A stretch of 64,000 nucleotides of DNA. It comes from Acidobacteriota bacterium (GTDB lineage Bacteria > Acidobacteriota > Thermoanaerobaculia > Multivoradales > SZUA-115). The stretch is from positions 1 to 64,000 of the forward strand of contig JAJRVQ010000063.1 in NCBI GenBank assembly GCA_024277255.1, written 5' to 3'. This document shows, one piece after another, positions 26,192 to 35,701 of the stretch. Each line of letters starts with the position of its first letter. Within the stretch, counting starts at the first letter, position 1. The notes under the pieces are model-generated. The model saw only the letters and a program-made list of their open reading frames with translations. It ran no database searches and was not told where the DNA came from. Both the position numbers and the translations under genes were made by a program.

Positions 26192-28100
26192 GCGTTCGAT
26201 GAGCGTCCTTTGGCGGCTGTTTCGCTACGTGCGCCCGCACCTTCCGACCATGATTCTGGGCGGGTTGCTTCTGGCGACCGCCGGCCTACTCGCTTCGCTG
26301 GTGGTGAGTACGATGAAACCGCTGGTCGACGACGTGCTCCTGCCTCAGACCAGTCGGGTGGAGGAAGCGGCCACGCCCCAGCCTGCGCCCGAGAAAGAGA
26401 GCGGCCTACCCGCGGTCTTCGACATCCAGCGCTGGTTGCCCAAGATCGAGTTGACCGAAGGTGTGCGCCAGAAGGCCTATATTTTCGTCCCACTGGTGAT
26501 GATTCTAGCCTTCCTGGTGCGCGCCGTTTTCCTCTATTTTGGCACCTATTGGGTGACCGCCGGCGGCATCAAGGTGATCCGCGACCTGCGGGCCGAACTT
26601 TACGCCAAAGTGCTCGATCAATCAGCGCCCTTCTTCCGCGACAATCCCAGCGGCGCCATCCTGTCGCGCTTGTTGAGCGACGTGCAACGTTTGCAGCAGG
26701 TGACGACGACGACGCTGGCCAACGCCGTTCGGGTGGCGCCGATGGTTCCCTTGCTGCTGCTTCTGATCCTGGTTTTCGACTGGCGGATGTCCCTCTTCGC
26801 GCTGGTCGTCTTGCCGGTGATGGTCTACCCGACCTTGCAGCTGGGAAAGCGACTTCGCCGCGCCTCTCGACGCTCACAGGAGGCGCTCGGTGAGGTCGCC
26901 AACTTGACCGGCGAGGCGGTGAGTGGAATCAAAGTGGTACAGAGTTTCGCCATGGAGGAGTTCGAGAAGCGGCAGTTCGCGGGCGCGCTCGGCCGCTTGC
27001 TCGGCATCGACCTCAAGGCGGCGCGCGCCGCCGCGCTGGCTCCGGCGGTCATCGAATTGGTGGGAGCGGTAGCGGCCGCCGCCCTCTTCTTCCTCGCCGG
27101 CCGCGCCATCGCCAGCGGCGGCCTGGATGCCGGCAATTTCACCGTCGTCCTCACCGGTCTCGGCCTCCTCTTTGCCGCCATTCGCCGGTTGACGCGCTGC
27201 AACGTCGAAGCGCAAACGGCCTTGGCGGCAGCCCAGCGGGTCTTCGAGATTCTCGATCTGGAACCGGAGGTTCGCGACGCCGCCGGCGCCCTTGAGCTGC
27301 CCCCAATGGCCAAGGAGCTTCGTTTCGAACAGGTCGAATTCGCCTACGGAAACGCCGAACCTGTCTTGCGCGGCATCGACCTGACCCTCACCAAAGGGGA
27401 AATGGTGGCCCTGGTCGGCCCGTCCGGCGCCGGCAAGACCACCCTGATCAACCTGATTCCACGCTTCATCGATCCGACCAGCGGCCGGGTCACCGTGGAC
27501 GGCCACGATCTGCGCCAGGTGAAACTCGTCTCGCTGCGCAACCAGATCGGGTTGGTCACCCAGGAAACCATCCTCTTCGATGGCTCGGTGCGCAGCAACA
27601 TCGCCTACGGACGTAGCGACATCCCGCTCGAGCGCGTCGTCGCTGCCGCTCGTGCCGCCAATGCCGACGAGTTCATCGATAAGATGGCTCAGGGGTACGA
27701 CACGCCGCTGGGCGAGAAGGGAACGCGCCTTTCGATGGGCCAGAGGCAGCGCCTTTCGATCGCTCGTGCACTGCTCAAGGACCCGCCAATCCTGATTCTT
27801 GACGAGGCAACGTCGGCGCTCGATTCCGAGTCCGAACGGCTGGTGCAGCAGGCGCTCGACCATCTCCTCGAAGGGCGCACCAGCATTGTCATCGCCCACC
27901 GTCTGTCGACCGTTCGGCGCGCCGATCGCATCGTCAGCATGCAAGCCGGCACTATCGTGGAAGAGGGCACGCATCGAGAGCTGCTGAGCGCCGGCGGCCT
28001 CTACGCCCATCTCTACGAACTACAGTTCGGCGACGAAGAAGAGGACGACAAAGAAGAGACCGAGGCGCAAACGGCGGTCGAAGTCGAGACGCCGGGTTAA
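26190..28100 (+). CDS. msbA: MsbA-like ABC lipid exporter (fused permease-ATPase)
   Basis: The 636-residue half-transporter has six membrane segments in residues 1-330 and a nucleotide-binding domain with Walker A GPSGAGKTT, signature LSMGQRQR, Walker B ILILDEATSALD and His-switch IAHRLST. Length and domain order match MsbA. ATG 26199 is an alternative start. Its start codon overlaps that of the divergent sulfatase. A lipopolysaccharide-kinase-like gene is encoded next to it, in the opposite direction, consistent with envelope lipid work. Confidence 0.9.
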   Translation: MRSMSVLWRLFRYVRPHLPTMILGGLLLATAGLLASLVVSTMKPLVDDVLLPQTSRVEEAATPQPAPEKESGLPAVFDIQRWLPKIELTEGVRQKAYIFVPLVMILAFLVRAVFLYFGTYWVTAGGIKVIRDLRAELYAKVLDQSAPFFRDNPSGAILSRLLSDVQRLQQVTTTTLANAVRVAPMVPLLLLLILVFDWRMSLFALVVLPVMVYPTLQLGKRLRRASRRSQEALGEVANLTGEAVSGIKVVQSFAMEEFEKRQFAGALGRLLGIDLKAARAAALAPAVIELVGAVAAAALFFLAGRAIASGGLDAGNFTVVLTGLGLLFAAIRRLTRCNVEAQTALAAAQRVFEILDLEPEVRDAAGALELPPMAKELRFEQVEFAYGNAEPVLRGIDLTLTKGEMVALVGPSGAGKTTLINLIPRFIDPTSGRVTVDGHDLRQVKLVSLRNQIGLVTQETILFDGSVRSNIAYGRSDIPLERVVAAARAANADEFIDKMAQGYDTPLGEKGTRLSMGQRQRLSIARALLKDPPILILDEATSALDSESERLVQQALDHLLEGRTSIVIAHRLSTVRRADRIVSMQAGTIVEEGTHRELLSAGGLYAHLYELQFGDEEEDDKEETEAQTAVEVETPG

Positions 28101-28102
28101 CG

Positions 28103-28837
28103 CTACTTGCCCAAGCGAGGTTTCTTGCGCTCCTTGGTCGGCTCCCCGCCCGGCCAGCGCAGGCTCAGGTAGGCCCGTTTGAGTCCATGCGCCCATCGCT
28201 CGGGCAGAGTTCGCCGCTGGTAGCGAGCATCCTCGGCCGAGACCGCAACGCCGGTGCGGTGGTACTTGAGCTTGACCCAGGCGTTGTAGTCAAACTGGCG
28301 TAGGAGGCGGAAGAGAAAGTGGTTGAGCGGGGCGAATCCCTTCTCTTCGACAATCGCCGCTCCGAAGTCGATCACCATGGGGCGCCGGCCGTCGACGACC
28401 ATCAGGTTGTCCTTCTTCTTCAGATCCCCGTGCGCCACACCGCGTTGGTGCATCTGCTCGAGCAAGGTCATGAACTGGGTGAAAAACTCCTGGCGATCCT
28501 CCAACTCAGCGTGACGAAATGGTACACCGTCGATCAGTTCCAGGACCAGGTACCGCCCAGCGATCAGCCCACGACACTCGGGCGCCCCAGGGAAACCCTC
28601 GAGCCGGCGATAGACCCGGTACTCGCGGCCCAGCATCGCCCGCCGCAGCCACAGTAGCGGACCCCAGCCCATCGCCGCCTTGACCACCCAGCGGCGCCCG
28701 TCGCGTTCGACGACGAAGACCTCACCCTGGTACCCCGCGGAGAGCCGGTTCTCCGGCCGCTGGAGGGCCGCGTCGAGAAAAGCCTCCAGCTCTCCGCGCC
28801 GGTCTTCACTCGCGCCGGCCGTTGCGGTCATTGCCAC
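28103..28837 (-). CDS. Lipopolysaccharide kinase-like (WaaP/RIO-type) protein
   Basis: This 244-residue protein of the protein-kinase fold has a Gly-containing nucleotide loop (LSAGYQGEVFVVE), Lys in WVVKAAM, the catalytic loop HGDLKKKDNLM and the metal-binding DFGAA. Compact length and lack of a substrate-binding C lobe resemble WaaP/InaA and RIO-type kinases, which phosphorylate LPS core sugars or act on small substrates. It lies 8 bp after the methyltransferase gene on the same strand. Confidence 0.75.
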   Translation of the reverse strand: MAMTATAGASEDRRGELEAFLDAALQRPENRLSAGYQGEVFVVERDGRRWVVKAAMGWGPLLWLRRAMLGREYRVYRRLEGFPGAPECRGLIAGRYLVLELIDGVPFRHAELEDRQEFFTQFMTLLEQMHQRGVAHGDLKKKDNLMVVDGRRPMVIDFGAAIVEEKGFAPLNHFLFRLLRQFDYNAWVKLKYHRTGVAVSAEDARYQRRTLPERWAHGLKRAYLSLRWPGGEPTKERKKPRLGK

Positions 28838-28844
28838 CCGCCGG

Positions 28845-29444
28845 TCATCCCCACCAACCGGAGCGCCGCCAGAGCACGAATAGACAGCCGAGCAGGAAGA
28901 GGGCGATCAGCGGCTCGCCGTTGAGACGCATGCTGTAGGCGAAGGACCAGCCGCCCTTTTCCCCGTCAGGATAGGGGCTGAGGCGAGGGATGAGAGCCCG
29001 CGTCACCGCCCGCCAGCGCTCCCACGATTCGCCGAAGAGACCATGCAACTTGGAGTCTTCCATGCGAATCGTCGGCGGGTAGTACAACAGCCAGAAGAGG
29101 AGCATCACCAACCAGCTCCACCACAAGCCGCAGGCGAAACAGAAGCCAACGGAAATCAAGAAGTTGCCCACGTAGAGCGGGTGGCGAACGAAAGCATAGG
29201 GACCGCCGGTGGCCAGCACCTTGTCCTTCTTGACATAACCGGAGGCCCACAGACGCACCCAGATTCCGCCGGCGACGAAGCCGATGCCCGCCAGTAGCAG
29301 GCCGTCGAGCGGTCGCCCAAGGATGGTCAAGACAACCACCAAGAGGATACCCAGGAGCTGCCGGTGGCGGTCCGGCCGGTAGCGAATATCGTGCAACAGC
29401 CTGGAAATCCCGCCGTCGGGGCGCGGCGGAGCTACGGTAGCCAT
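28845..29444 (-). CDS. Isoprenylcysteine carboxyl methyltransferase-like membrane protein
   Basis: The 199-residue protein starts at ATG 29444, preceded by AGGAG on its strand; an upstream extension has no site. It has four to five membrane segments and the conserved motif GGPYAFVRHPLYVGN, with a distal E-x-x-L..FG..W (EDSKLHGLFGESWERW). This is the signature of the ICMT/phospholipid methyltransferase fold, which uses S-adenosylmethionine at the membrane. The substrate in bacteria is usually unknown, and lipids are likely. Confidence 0.85.
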   Translation of the reverse strand: MATVAPPRPDGGISRLLHDIRYRPDRHRQLLGILLVVVLTILGRPLDGLLLAGIGFVAGGIWVRLWASGYVKKDKVLATGGPYAFVRHPLYVGNFLISVGFCFACGLWWSWLVMLLFWLLYYPPTIRMEDSKLHGLFGESWERWRAVTRALIPRLSPYPDGEKGGWSFAYSMRLNGEPLIALFLLGCLFVLWRRSGWWG

Positions 29445-29607
29445 AAGGGGTCTCCTCGCAAGCGAAAGGAAGGGCGGCGGCTCGCCGCAATCGGCCGGCA
29501 AGCGTAACAAAAAAGTCTGCGACCTGCGCTGGAGACCGGCAGGCCCAGCTGCGCAGGCCGCTGCACGAGTGTGCAGTATGCTCTGCCGGTTCTTTTTGGA
29601 GGCTATC

Positions 29608-30072
29608 TTGGCGGTTTCTCGTTCGACGTTGCAGAGAGTTGTCTGGGCTCTTGCGCTTGCCTGGTTAGGCTGGGGGGCGGGTGTCGAGGCATTCCACTCT
29701 CTCGACCGGTCCTGGTGGCATCCACCCCGCGACAAAACGCCGTCGATGTGGCGTTTCTCCACTCCAGCCCCGGAGCGTTTGCTCTATTGGATTCAGCGCA
29801 CCTCGCAGGTCATTCCGGCGGGGAGCCGCGTGGGCTTTTCTTCCCCCGGAAAGCTGGGTGACGCCCCCTTGTTTCGCTATTGGTGGGCCCGCTACTGGAT
29901 GGCGGAGAACACGATGATTCCGGTCCATCTGCCGAGCTTGAAAGCGAACTCGCTGAAGGCGGATTATCTGATCACCTACGGACAGCGATATGACGACCCC
30001 GCTTTCGAGCTGCTGCTCGAGGACTGGCCGGGAGCGCTCTACCGACTGCGCAAACCCAAGCCTCAGCCATGA
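29608..30072 (+). CDS. Hypothetical membrane-anchored protein
   Basis: This is a 154-residue product. TTG 29608 is preferred because TGGAGG lies 5 nt upstream (29598-29602). One N-terminal transmembrane segment (VVWALALAWLGWGAGVEAF) leads into an extracytoplasmic domain with conserved-looking aromatic residues (YWWARYWMAENTMIPVHL, YLITYGQRYDDPAF). No family recognised. It overlaps the next membrane protein by 4 nt, so the two probably form a complex. Confidence 0.65.
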   Translation: MAVSRSTLQRVVWALALAWLGWGAGVEAFHSLDRSWWHPPRDKTPSMWRFSTPAPERLLYWIQRTSQVIPAGSRVGFSSPGKLGDAPLFRYWWARYWMAENTMIPVHLPSLKANSLKADYLITYGQRYDDPAFELLLEDWPGALYRLRKPKPQP

Positions 30073-31520
30073 CGCAACGATTGATCGAACTCTTACTCGG
30101 TAGCGTCACACTGTTGGCCGCTGCCGCCGGCTGCTGGTGGTTGGGCCGCCGGCTGCGACCGTGGTTGGTCACCACCGGCCTCGAAGGCGGCTTCCTGAGG
30201 GTGATCGAGCTCATCGCCGGGGTGACCATCCTGCATCTTCTTCTCTCCATCTTCGATCTCGTCGGATTGCCCTGGCGACCGGTTCCACTGCTGATCGCCC
30301 TGGTCTTGGTGGAGCGCTCGACCGGCTATCTCGCTCGGCGGCGGCAAGGTATTGCTTCCCCCCTGGCCGATTCCGGCTGGGGCTGGGGAGACTCTCTCGC
30401 CTTCTTGGCTCTGGCCGTCTTCGGCCTCTGGGCACTGCTCGGCTGGGCGGTCAACCCGGACTTCATCTACCACTGGGGAATCAAGGGGCAGCGGTTCTTT
30501 CTCGCCGAAGGCATCGATGTTGCCTTCCTGACCCAGCGGTGGAGCACCCAGGCGCATCCGGGCTATCCAAACCTCCTACCCGGACTCTTTGCCGCCACCG
30601 CCACCGTCGGTGGAGGTTTTCGCGAACCAGCCATGTTCGGCTGGACGGCTCTGTTCGGCGTCGCCCTGTGGCCGGTCAGCCGCCAGATCCTGCGCGACTG
30701 CGTGGTCGGTGAGTTCACCCGCCAGTCCACCCTGGCGGCTCTCGCCTTGGTGACAGCGATGTTCTCGATCGGCTACCTCCTCAGCGGTGGGCCCGACACC
30801 ATTCTCGCCCTCGTCCCTCTGGCTGCCTGGCCGGCGATGCTCAGGGCCCAAGGCCAAGGCCGCTCCAACCCAGAAACACTGACCACCGACCTGCGCGCCG
30901 CGGACCTACAAATCGGTTTCATCGCCGCCCTCAGCGCCAGCAGCAAGATGGAGGGCATCCCTTTGGCCGCCCTGTTGATCGCCCTCTATCTCGCCCTACG
31001 CTGGCGCACTGGTCGCGCCACCAACGCCGACGCTGCTACCCCTCGCTCCCGGCGCGAGCTGGCGGCCATGCTGGGGCGAACCAGCTTGCTGCCACTCGCC
31101 GCGATCGCCATGTGGACGTTACGCGGTCGGCTCTCCGGCCTCTTTGTCGAGCACAACGGCAGTGGCTTGCACCTCGACCGGCTACCGACCATTCTCAGCA
31201 GTATGGTAACCGCGGCAAACGTGAACCAGTGGCATGGCGTGGCCTGGATCGTGCTGCTTCTGCCAGTCTTGTTGCTGCGCCGCACGACGCGACCGGTAGC
31301 GCTGCTGTGCAGCCTACAGCTGGCCTTCTACGTCACTGTCTACCTCACGGCGCCACTTCCGGACCTCGCAACGGTCCGCTTTTATGTCCTGAGCAGCTTC
31401 TCCCGACTGCTCTTCCACCTGGTGCCTGCGGCGCTGGTCGCCTGTGCCGTTGCCTTCGACTACTGGGTCCGGGCCAAGAAGACCCCGGACCCAGCCACTG
31501 CCTCCGACGCTACGGGCTAA
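30069..31520 (+). CDS. Polytopic membrane protein, possible GT-C-type glycosyltransferase
   Basis: The 483-residue protein has about ten hydrophobic segments. An acidic loop between early helices (NPDFIYHWGIKGQRFF) resembles the catalytic loops of GT-C-fold enzymes that use polyprenyl-linked sugars, and STQAHPGYPNLLPGL also recalls them. Start overlaps the upstream gene (ATGA). Its end overlaps the convergent metalloprotease gene by 11 nt. The assignment rests on topology only. Confidence 0.55.
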   Translation: MTQRLIELLLGSVTLLAAAAGCWWLGRRLRPWLVTTGLEGGFLRVIELIAGVTILHLLLSIFDLVGLPWRPVPLLIALVLVERSTGYLARRRQGIASPLADSGWGWGDSLAFLALAVFGLWALLGWAVNPDFIYHWGIKGQRFFLAEGIDVAFLTQRWSTQAHPGYPNLLPGLFAATATVGGGFREPAMFGWTALFGVALWPVSRQILRDCVVGEFTRQSTLAALALVTAMFSIGYLLSGGPDTILALVPLAAWPAMLRAQGQGRSNPETLTTDLRAADLQIGFIAALSASSKMEGIPLAALLIALYLALRWRTGRATNADAATPRSRRELAAMLGRTSLLPLAAIAMWTLRGRLSGLFVEHNGSGLHLDRLPTILSSMVTAANVNQWHGVAWIVLLLPVLLLRRTTRPVALLCSLQLAFYVTVYLTAPLPDLATVRFYVLSSFSRLLFHLVPAALVACAVAFDYWVRAKKTPDPATASDATG

Positions 31521-34221
31521 ACGCGTTGGTGTCGCCCACGCCGCAAAGCTCTCCCGGAGGATTGCGGTAGCTGCGCACGGCACCGGTCAAGGTATCGCGC
31601 ACTCGAATCGTGTACTCGACGTCCGAGAGAGCACCGTAGAAGAGCCAGAACTTGCCGTTGATCGCGCGACCATCGAGCGCCTTGACCACCAGTTCGATGT
31701 TCTCCGCGTTGAAGAACCAGAAGAAGCCGCTCTTGTTGCTCTGCGGCACCGCGGTACCGACGCCGGTCGTTCCACCGGCGTGCTGGTTGATCCAGTCGAC
31801 CTCGACCTCGAAGCGATCATCCAACAGGCAGAGACGGGTCGCGCTGGGAGTGCACAAGCCCGCAGTCGCGGCCAAGCCGGTGCCGCCGACCTCCTGCGGC
31901 AGAGCGATCGCCGGTGCCGATTGCAGCAGCCCTGGAGGCGGCTGCGCGACGAAGAGAGGCGATGCGTTCAGCGATTGCGTCACATTGCCGGCCAGAGCAC
32001 CGATGTCCCCGACCCCACAGATGTCGGTCGGTGGATTACGGTACACCGTCACCTGGCCGGTGACGGTGTGGGTCACGCGGACCCAGTACTCCACATCCGA
32101 CAAGGCGCCGTAGAAGAACCAGTAGAAACCGTTGACCGTCCGACCGTCGAGCGCCTTGACCACCAGCTCGATGTTCTGCGCATTGAAAAACCAAAAGAAG
32201 CCGCTCTTGTTGTTGCCGGTGATCGCATGGCCGATGCCCCGTGCACCATTGCGCTGGTTGTGCCAGTTGACCTGCACCCGCACCGTGTCGTCCTGCAAGC
32301 AGAGAGTTGAGTCATCGACGATGCAGGGGCCGATGATCCCCCGCGTCTGTGTCGAAACGACACTCGAGTAGCTCGACTGATTTGTCGCGCTAACCGCCCG
32401 AACGCGGAACAGGTAGGGCGAAGCCGCTTCCAGCCCGGTGACGGTGAACAGTGTCGCGTCAGCGGCGACCGTGGCGACGAGTTGAAAGTCCTCGAACTGC
32501 TTGATCTCGATTTCGAAGCCCGTCTCGTCGGAGGTGTTGTCTTGCCAACGCAGCTCGATGGCACTGGTCGAGAGCACTCGCTCGCTCAGAGCACTCGGCG
32601 CGACGAGAAAGCCCGGCGGCGGTTCGGTGGTCGCGCTCGCCGTGTTCGAGTAGGCGGAGGAGCCAGCATTGTTGACCGCCCGCACACGGAATTCGTAGTC
32701 CGTCAGGCCACTGAGACCTCCGGCGGTGAAGAACGTAGCTCCAACCCCAAGGGAAGCTACCTGCTGGAAAGCCTCGCCTGCCAGCCGCTGCTCAATTCGG
32801 AAACCGGTCTCGTTGTTCGAATTGTCCTTCCAGCTCAGCTGAACCTGCGAGGAGGAGAGCGCGACCGCGCTCAGATTGGACGGTGCGGCTGGCTTACTCG
32901 ACACCGGCCCTGAGCCGTAGATCGTGTTGATGCCGTCGCGGTCGTCAGCGGTCAGCGAAGCTCCGCGGCCGTCGTCGTGGACGTTGGCGAACATCAGAGC
33001 CGAAGTCTTGTTGCTATGACCAAGCCCGAGGGTGTGGCCCAACTCGTGAGCCAACAGCTCGCTGGCCACGACGCCGGGATTGGCGTTGCTCTGGAAGAAG
33101 CAGGCGATGCCGTCATTGGTCAGGGCAAAGGCACTGACCGCTGGATGGTAGTCCTTCCCGTTGTATCTCTGCACGTTGCTGCGGAAGCACGGGCCTGCCT
33201 GCGCCAGCACACCACCGGTGGCACAGCTGAAGGTGTCTGAGAGTACGCTCAAAGGGTCATTGAAGACCAGCCGGCCGAAACCGCTGTAATTCACACAGGA
33301 GGTCGAGGTTGCAGCCGTCGTACCACGGTAGACGTAGCGCACCGGCGTGGTCGGATCGTTGTTCCAAGCCCCCATTCCGGCTTGAAACTGGCTGAACCCA
33401 CCGCCCGGCAGTCCTTCTTGGCCGGAAGAATTCGCATCCCACGGAATGGCACCGCCGCTGTCAAAGGTGAACCAGCGAATGGCAATGCCGTCGGTGCCGG
33501 AGATGTGAGTGAACTTGGTGAACAGCGCCGCCTCTCCGGGATCGACGAAGTAGTCCGGGCTGGTGGCGCCCGCTCCGAGCCCCGGCGCCGCCAGAGCCCG
33601 CGAGGCGATCCAGTCAGCGAAGCGTTCAAAGCTACGCGGCAGATCGACCGGCCCATCGATCGGCCCATTGATCGCGCCCGCGGCGAAACCCGCCTTCACC
33701 TGCACGGTGTCGGCAAGGTTGCGCAGCGCCAGAGGCTCCCCACCCGGGCCTGGAAGTTGCTGGAAGAGGCCCAGCATGAGATGGAGAGAGTGGTACGTGC
33801 CATCCGGATTCGGCACCAAGAAGAAGATCCCGCGCTGTGCAACGGCCAACTGAGGAGCACCCCAAACCTTGTAGCCGATCCCCTCGGGAGAGACTCCGCC
33901 CGGCACGCGTAGTGTCACCGTGGCCGGAAGATTCGGGGTTCCTTTGAGCAGGCGCTCGATCTGGATCTGGTAGTCGGTCACCGGGTACGCCTCCGCCCCT
34001 GCGCTCGCCTGGACAGCCGCGGTAGCCAGTACACGCCCCACCGCGATGAGCGGTGCCTGCTCCACCAGATCGGCATCCGACACCATGACGAAGGTGGTCC
34101 CACTCACTACAGAGCCGAAGCCGAACAGCAGTAGAAAAGCGAACAAGAAGGCGCGCGTACGACGCCCGGCCGGCAAGGATTTCGGGATCGCCAGCGGAGG
34201 GTGGGGCAAGGAAATCATCAT
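31510..34221 (-). CDS. Secreted matrixin-type metalloprotease with FN3 and duplicated C-terminal domain
   Basis: This 903-residue protein has a signal peptide (AFLFAFLLLFGFGSVVSG), an N-terminal beta domain, and a matrixin-like catalytic domain with the zinc motif HELGHTLGLGH and Met-turn (SALMFANV). Two fibronectin type III domains follow (PSNLSAVALSSSQVQLSWKD and the region near residue 540). The last 230 residues are two copies of a domain with GFFWFFNAxNIELVVKALDG and YGALSDVEYxxRV, about 100 residues each. The start is supported by GAGG upstream of ATG 34221. Confidence 0.85.
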   Translation of the reverse strand: MMISLPHPPLAIPKSLPAGRRTRAFLFAFLLLFGFGSVVSGTTFVMVSDADLVEQAPLIAVGRVLATAAVQASAGAEAYPVTDYQIQIERLLKGTPNLPATVTLRVPGGVSPEGIGYKVWGAPQLAVAQRGIFFLVPNPDGTYHSLHLMLGLFQQLPGPGGEPLALRNLADTVQVKAGFAAGAINGPIDGPVDLPRSFERFADWIASRALAAPGLGAGATSPDYFVDPGEAALFTKFTHISGTDGIAIRWFTFDSGGAIPWDANSSGQEGLPGGGFSQFQAGMGAWNNDPTTPVRYVYRGTTAATSTSCVNYSGFGRLVFNDPLSVLSDTFSCATGGVLAQAGPCFRSNVQRYNGKDYHPAVSAFALTNDGIACFFQSNANPGVVASELLAHELGHTLGLGHSNKTSALMFANVHDDGRGASLTADDRDGINTIYGSGPVSSKPAAPSNLSAVALSSSQVQLSWKDNSNNETGFRIEQRLAGEAFQQVASLGVGATFFTAGGLSGLTDYEFRVRAVNNAGSSAYSNTASATTEPPPGFLVAPSALSERVLSTSAIELRWQDNTSDETGFEIEIKQFEDFQLVATVAADATLFTVTGLEAASPYLFRVRAVSATNQSSYSSVVSTQTRGIIGPCIVDDSTLCLQDDTVRVQVNWHNQRNGARGIGHAITGNNKSGFFWFFNAQNIELVVKALDGRTVNGFYWFFYGALSDVEYWVRVTHTVTGQVTVYRNPPTDICGVGDIGALAGNVTQSLNASPLFVAQPPPGLLQSAPAIALPQEVGGTGLAATAGLCTPSATRLCLLDDRFEVEVDWINQHAGGTTGVGTAVPQSNKSGFFWFFNAENIELVVKALDGRAINGKFWLFYGALSDVEYTIRVRDTLTGAVRSYRNPPGELCGVGDTNAFSP

Positions 34222-34353
34222 GAGTCGTCCTCAAAAACCAGTTTCTTCCGGCCGAAAACGACCTCAGCAGCCGCCTTAATTCGAACTCCCCTACCCGGAA
34301 TTTCCAGACCAGTATAGCAATCAGCTGATGCGCCGTTCTTCTTCTATGTCCAG

Positions 34354-34692
34354 CTACTTCTTCTTGTCGCTCTTCTTCGCGCTGCGACCGTCATTTTTCT
34401 TCGCCGCCGAATCGCTTTTGGATTCCTCTTTCTTCTTCGCCTTACCCTTGGTGGAGTCCTCTTTCGAACTCTCCTTCGACTCCCGTTTCGCATCCTCTCC
34501 CGCGCCGCCATCCTTGCGGGCGTAGTCGGTGACGTACCATCCGGTCCCCTTGAACTGGAAGGCGGGCGCCGAAATCTGCTTGCTGTACTTGCCGCCACAG
34601 GAAGGGCACTTCCGCGGTGGCCGTGCGCCCATCTTCTGCAGCTCCTCGCCGCGGTGGCCACAGTCTTCACACAGATACTCGTAGATCGGCAT
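34354..34692 (-). CDS. FmdB-family zinc-ribbon protein
   Basis: The 112-residue protein has an N-terminal zinc ribbon: [13 protein letters not shown] and CPSCGG supply the CxxC pairs, as in FmdB/CxxC_CXXC_SSSS regulators. The C-terminal half is a low-complexity, lysine/serine/glutamate-rich tail ending KKSDKKK. Role unknown; these proteins are often encoded as single genes. Confidence 0.85.
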   Translation of the reverse strand: MPIYEYLCEDCGHRGEELQKMGARPPRKCPSCGGKYSKQISAPAFQFKGTGWYVTDYARKDGGAGEDAKRESKESSKEDSTKGKAKKKEESKSDSAAKKNDGRSAKKSDKKK

Positions 34693-34812
34693 CGCTAGTG
34701 TCGCTCCTGAATTCTGATTGGGTTTGGGAAAGAAAATGTCGCGAGCCGACCTCCGGCACGCGAGTCTGCGGAGAATACCCGATCCGAGGAGAGAGGCGGC
34801 AACGATCGAGGG

Positions 34813-35610
34813 TCAGGAGATTCTGTCGCCTTGCGTCTTCATTCGGATGGTGACTCTGCCGCTCTTGGTGTCGGTACCCACCGGCGCTCCAACCGGTTCT
34901 TGGCGTTGGACCACCTGCAATACGTGGAACGCGTATAGCAGTTTTGCATTGTCCGCCGGCGACATTGGACCCTCCATGCAGATCTCATAGAGGTTTCGCT
35001 TGCCGTCGACCAGCTGTAGAAGCTTGTAGTCTTCGGCGCTCACACCACTCTCGATCAGGGTCTCCGTGTTGTGCCGCGGCTCAAAAACGGTCTCTTTTCG
35101 CCCCAGACGGGCGACCAACGCCTTGGCATTGGGTGCCCGTTTGATGCCGGAGAAGATGACTTGCCGGATGGGCAAGAGAATCTGAATCATCCCCGTCTCG
35201 GTCACATCGCCGATGCTGAAGGTGACCTCGCCCTCTTGCCAGTAGAAGAGACTCCAGACAATGCTCTCCACCTGGCTGGCGATCGCCGCGCGGACCGCGT
35301 CCGGCCCCAAGATTCCCTGCTCGACCAGCAGCGATCCATAGCGCTGATCGGTCTGCTGCCGCAACCGCATGGTGTCGTCAAATTGCTGCTGGCTCAGCTC
35401 ACCCGCACGCAGCAAGTAGGCACCAAGGCTATCCTCGAGATTCGAGGAGGTCGCATGCAGAACGTGGCCTTCGCGAATGTAGACCCGCTTGCAGAGCCCT
35501 CGACGCCGGGCCTCGATGACACCCGGTACTTGAAAGCGGTGGATGGTGGAAAACACCTCGGGAAGAGTTGTTTTCGCCAAGTCACCTCGGTATTCGAATT
35601 TCTTGGACAT
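34813..35610 (-). CDS. DUF4388 (PatA-like) domain protein
   Basis: This is a 265-residue protein. The ATG at 35610 begins MSKKFEYRGDLAKTTLPEV, the usual beginning of DUF4388 domains found in PatA-type response proteins; a longer frame upstream has no supporting features. Helical segments such as LGAYLLRAGELSQQQFDDTM and LLVEQGILGPDAVRAAIASQ recall type II/IV secretion ATPase N-terminal domains. It may regulate motility or development. Weak ribosome-binding site. Confidence 0.75.
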   Translation of the reverse strand: MSKKFEYRGDLAKTTLPEVFSTIHRFQVPGVIEARRRGLCKRVYIREGHVLHATSSNLEDSLGAYLLRAGELSQQQFDDTMRLRQQTDQRYGSLLVEQGILGPDAVRAAIASQVESIVWSLFYWQEGEVTFSIGDVTETGMIQILLPIRQVIFSGIKRAPNAKALVARLGRKETVFEPRHNTETLIESGVSAEDYKLLQLVDGKRNLYEICMEGPMSPADNAKLLYAFHVLQVVQRQEPVGAPVGTDTKSGRVTIRMKTQGDRIS

Positions 35611-35701
35611 ACTGATTTGCAAGAAGCGATGAGTAGGCGGGGAACTATCAGACCTGCTCGACAGTATAGCATCGGGTTTCAGTCGCCTGAGCCCACTGAG
35701 C

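Noticed and set aside
26190-28100. Drug exporter instead of lipid exporter
   Set aside because: Both share the same fold. I favour MsbA because a lipopolysaccharide-kinase-like gene lies next to it, but the cargo cannot be decided from sequence alone.
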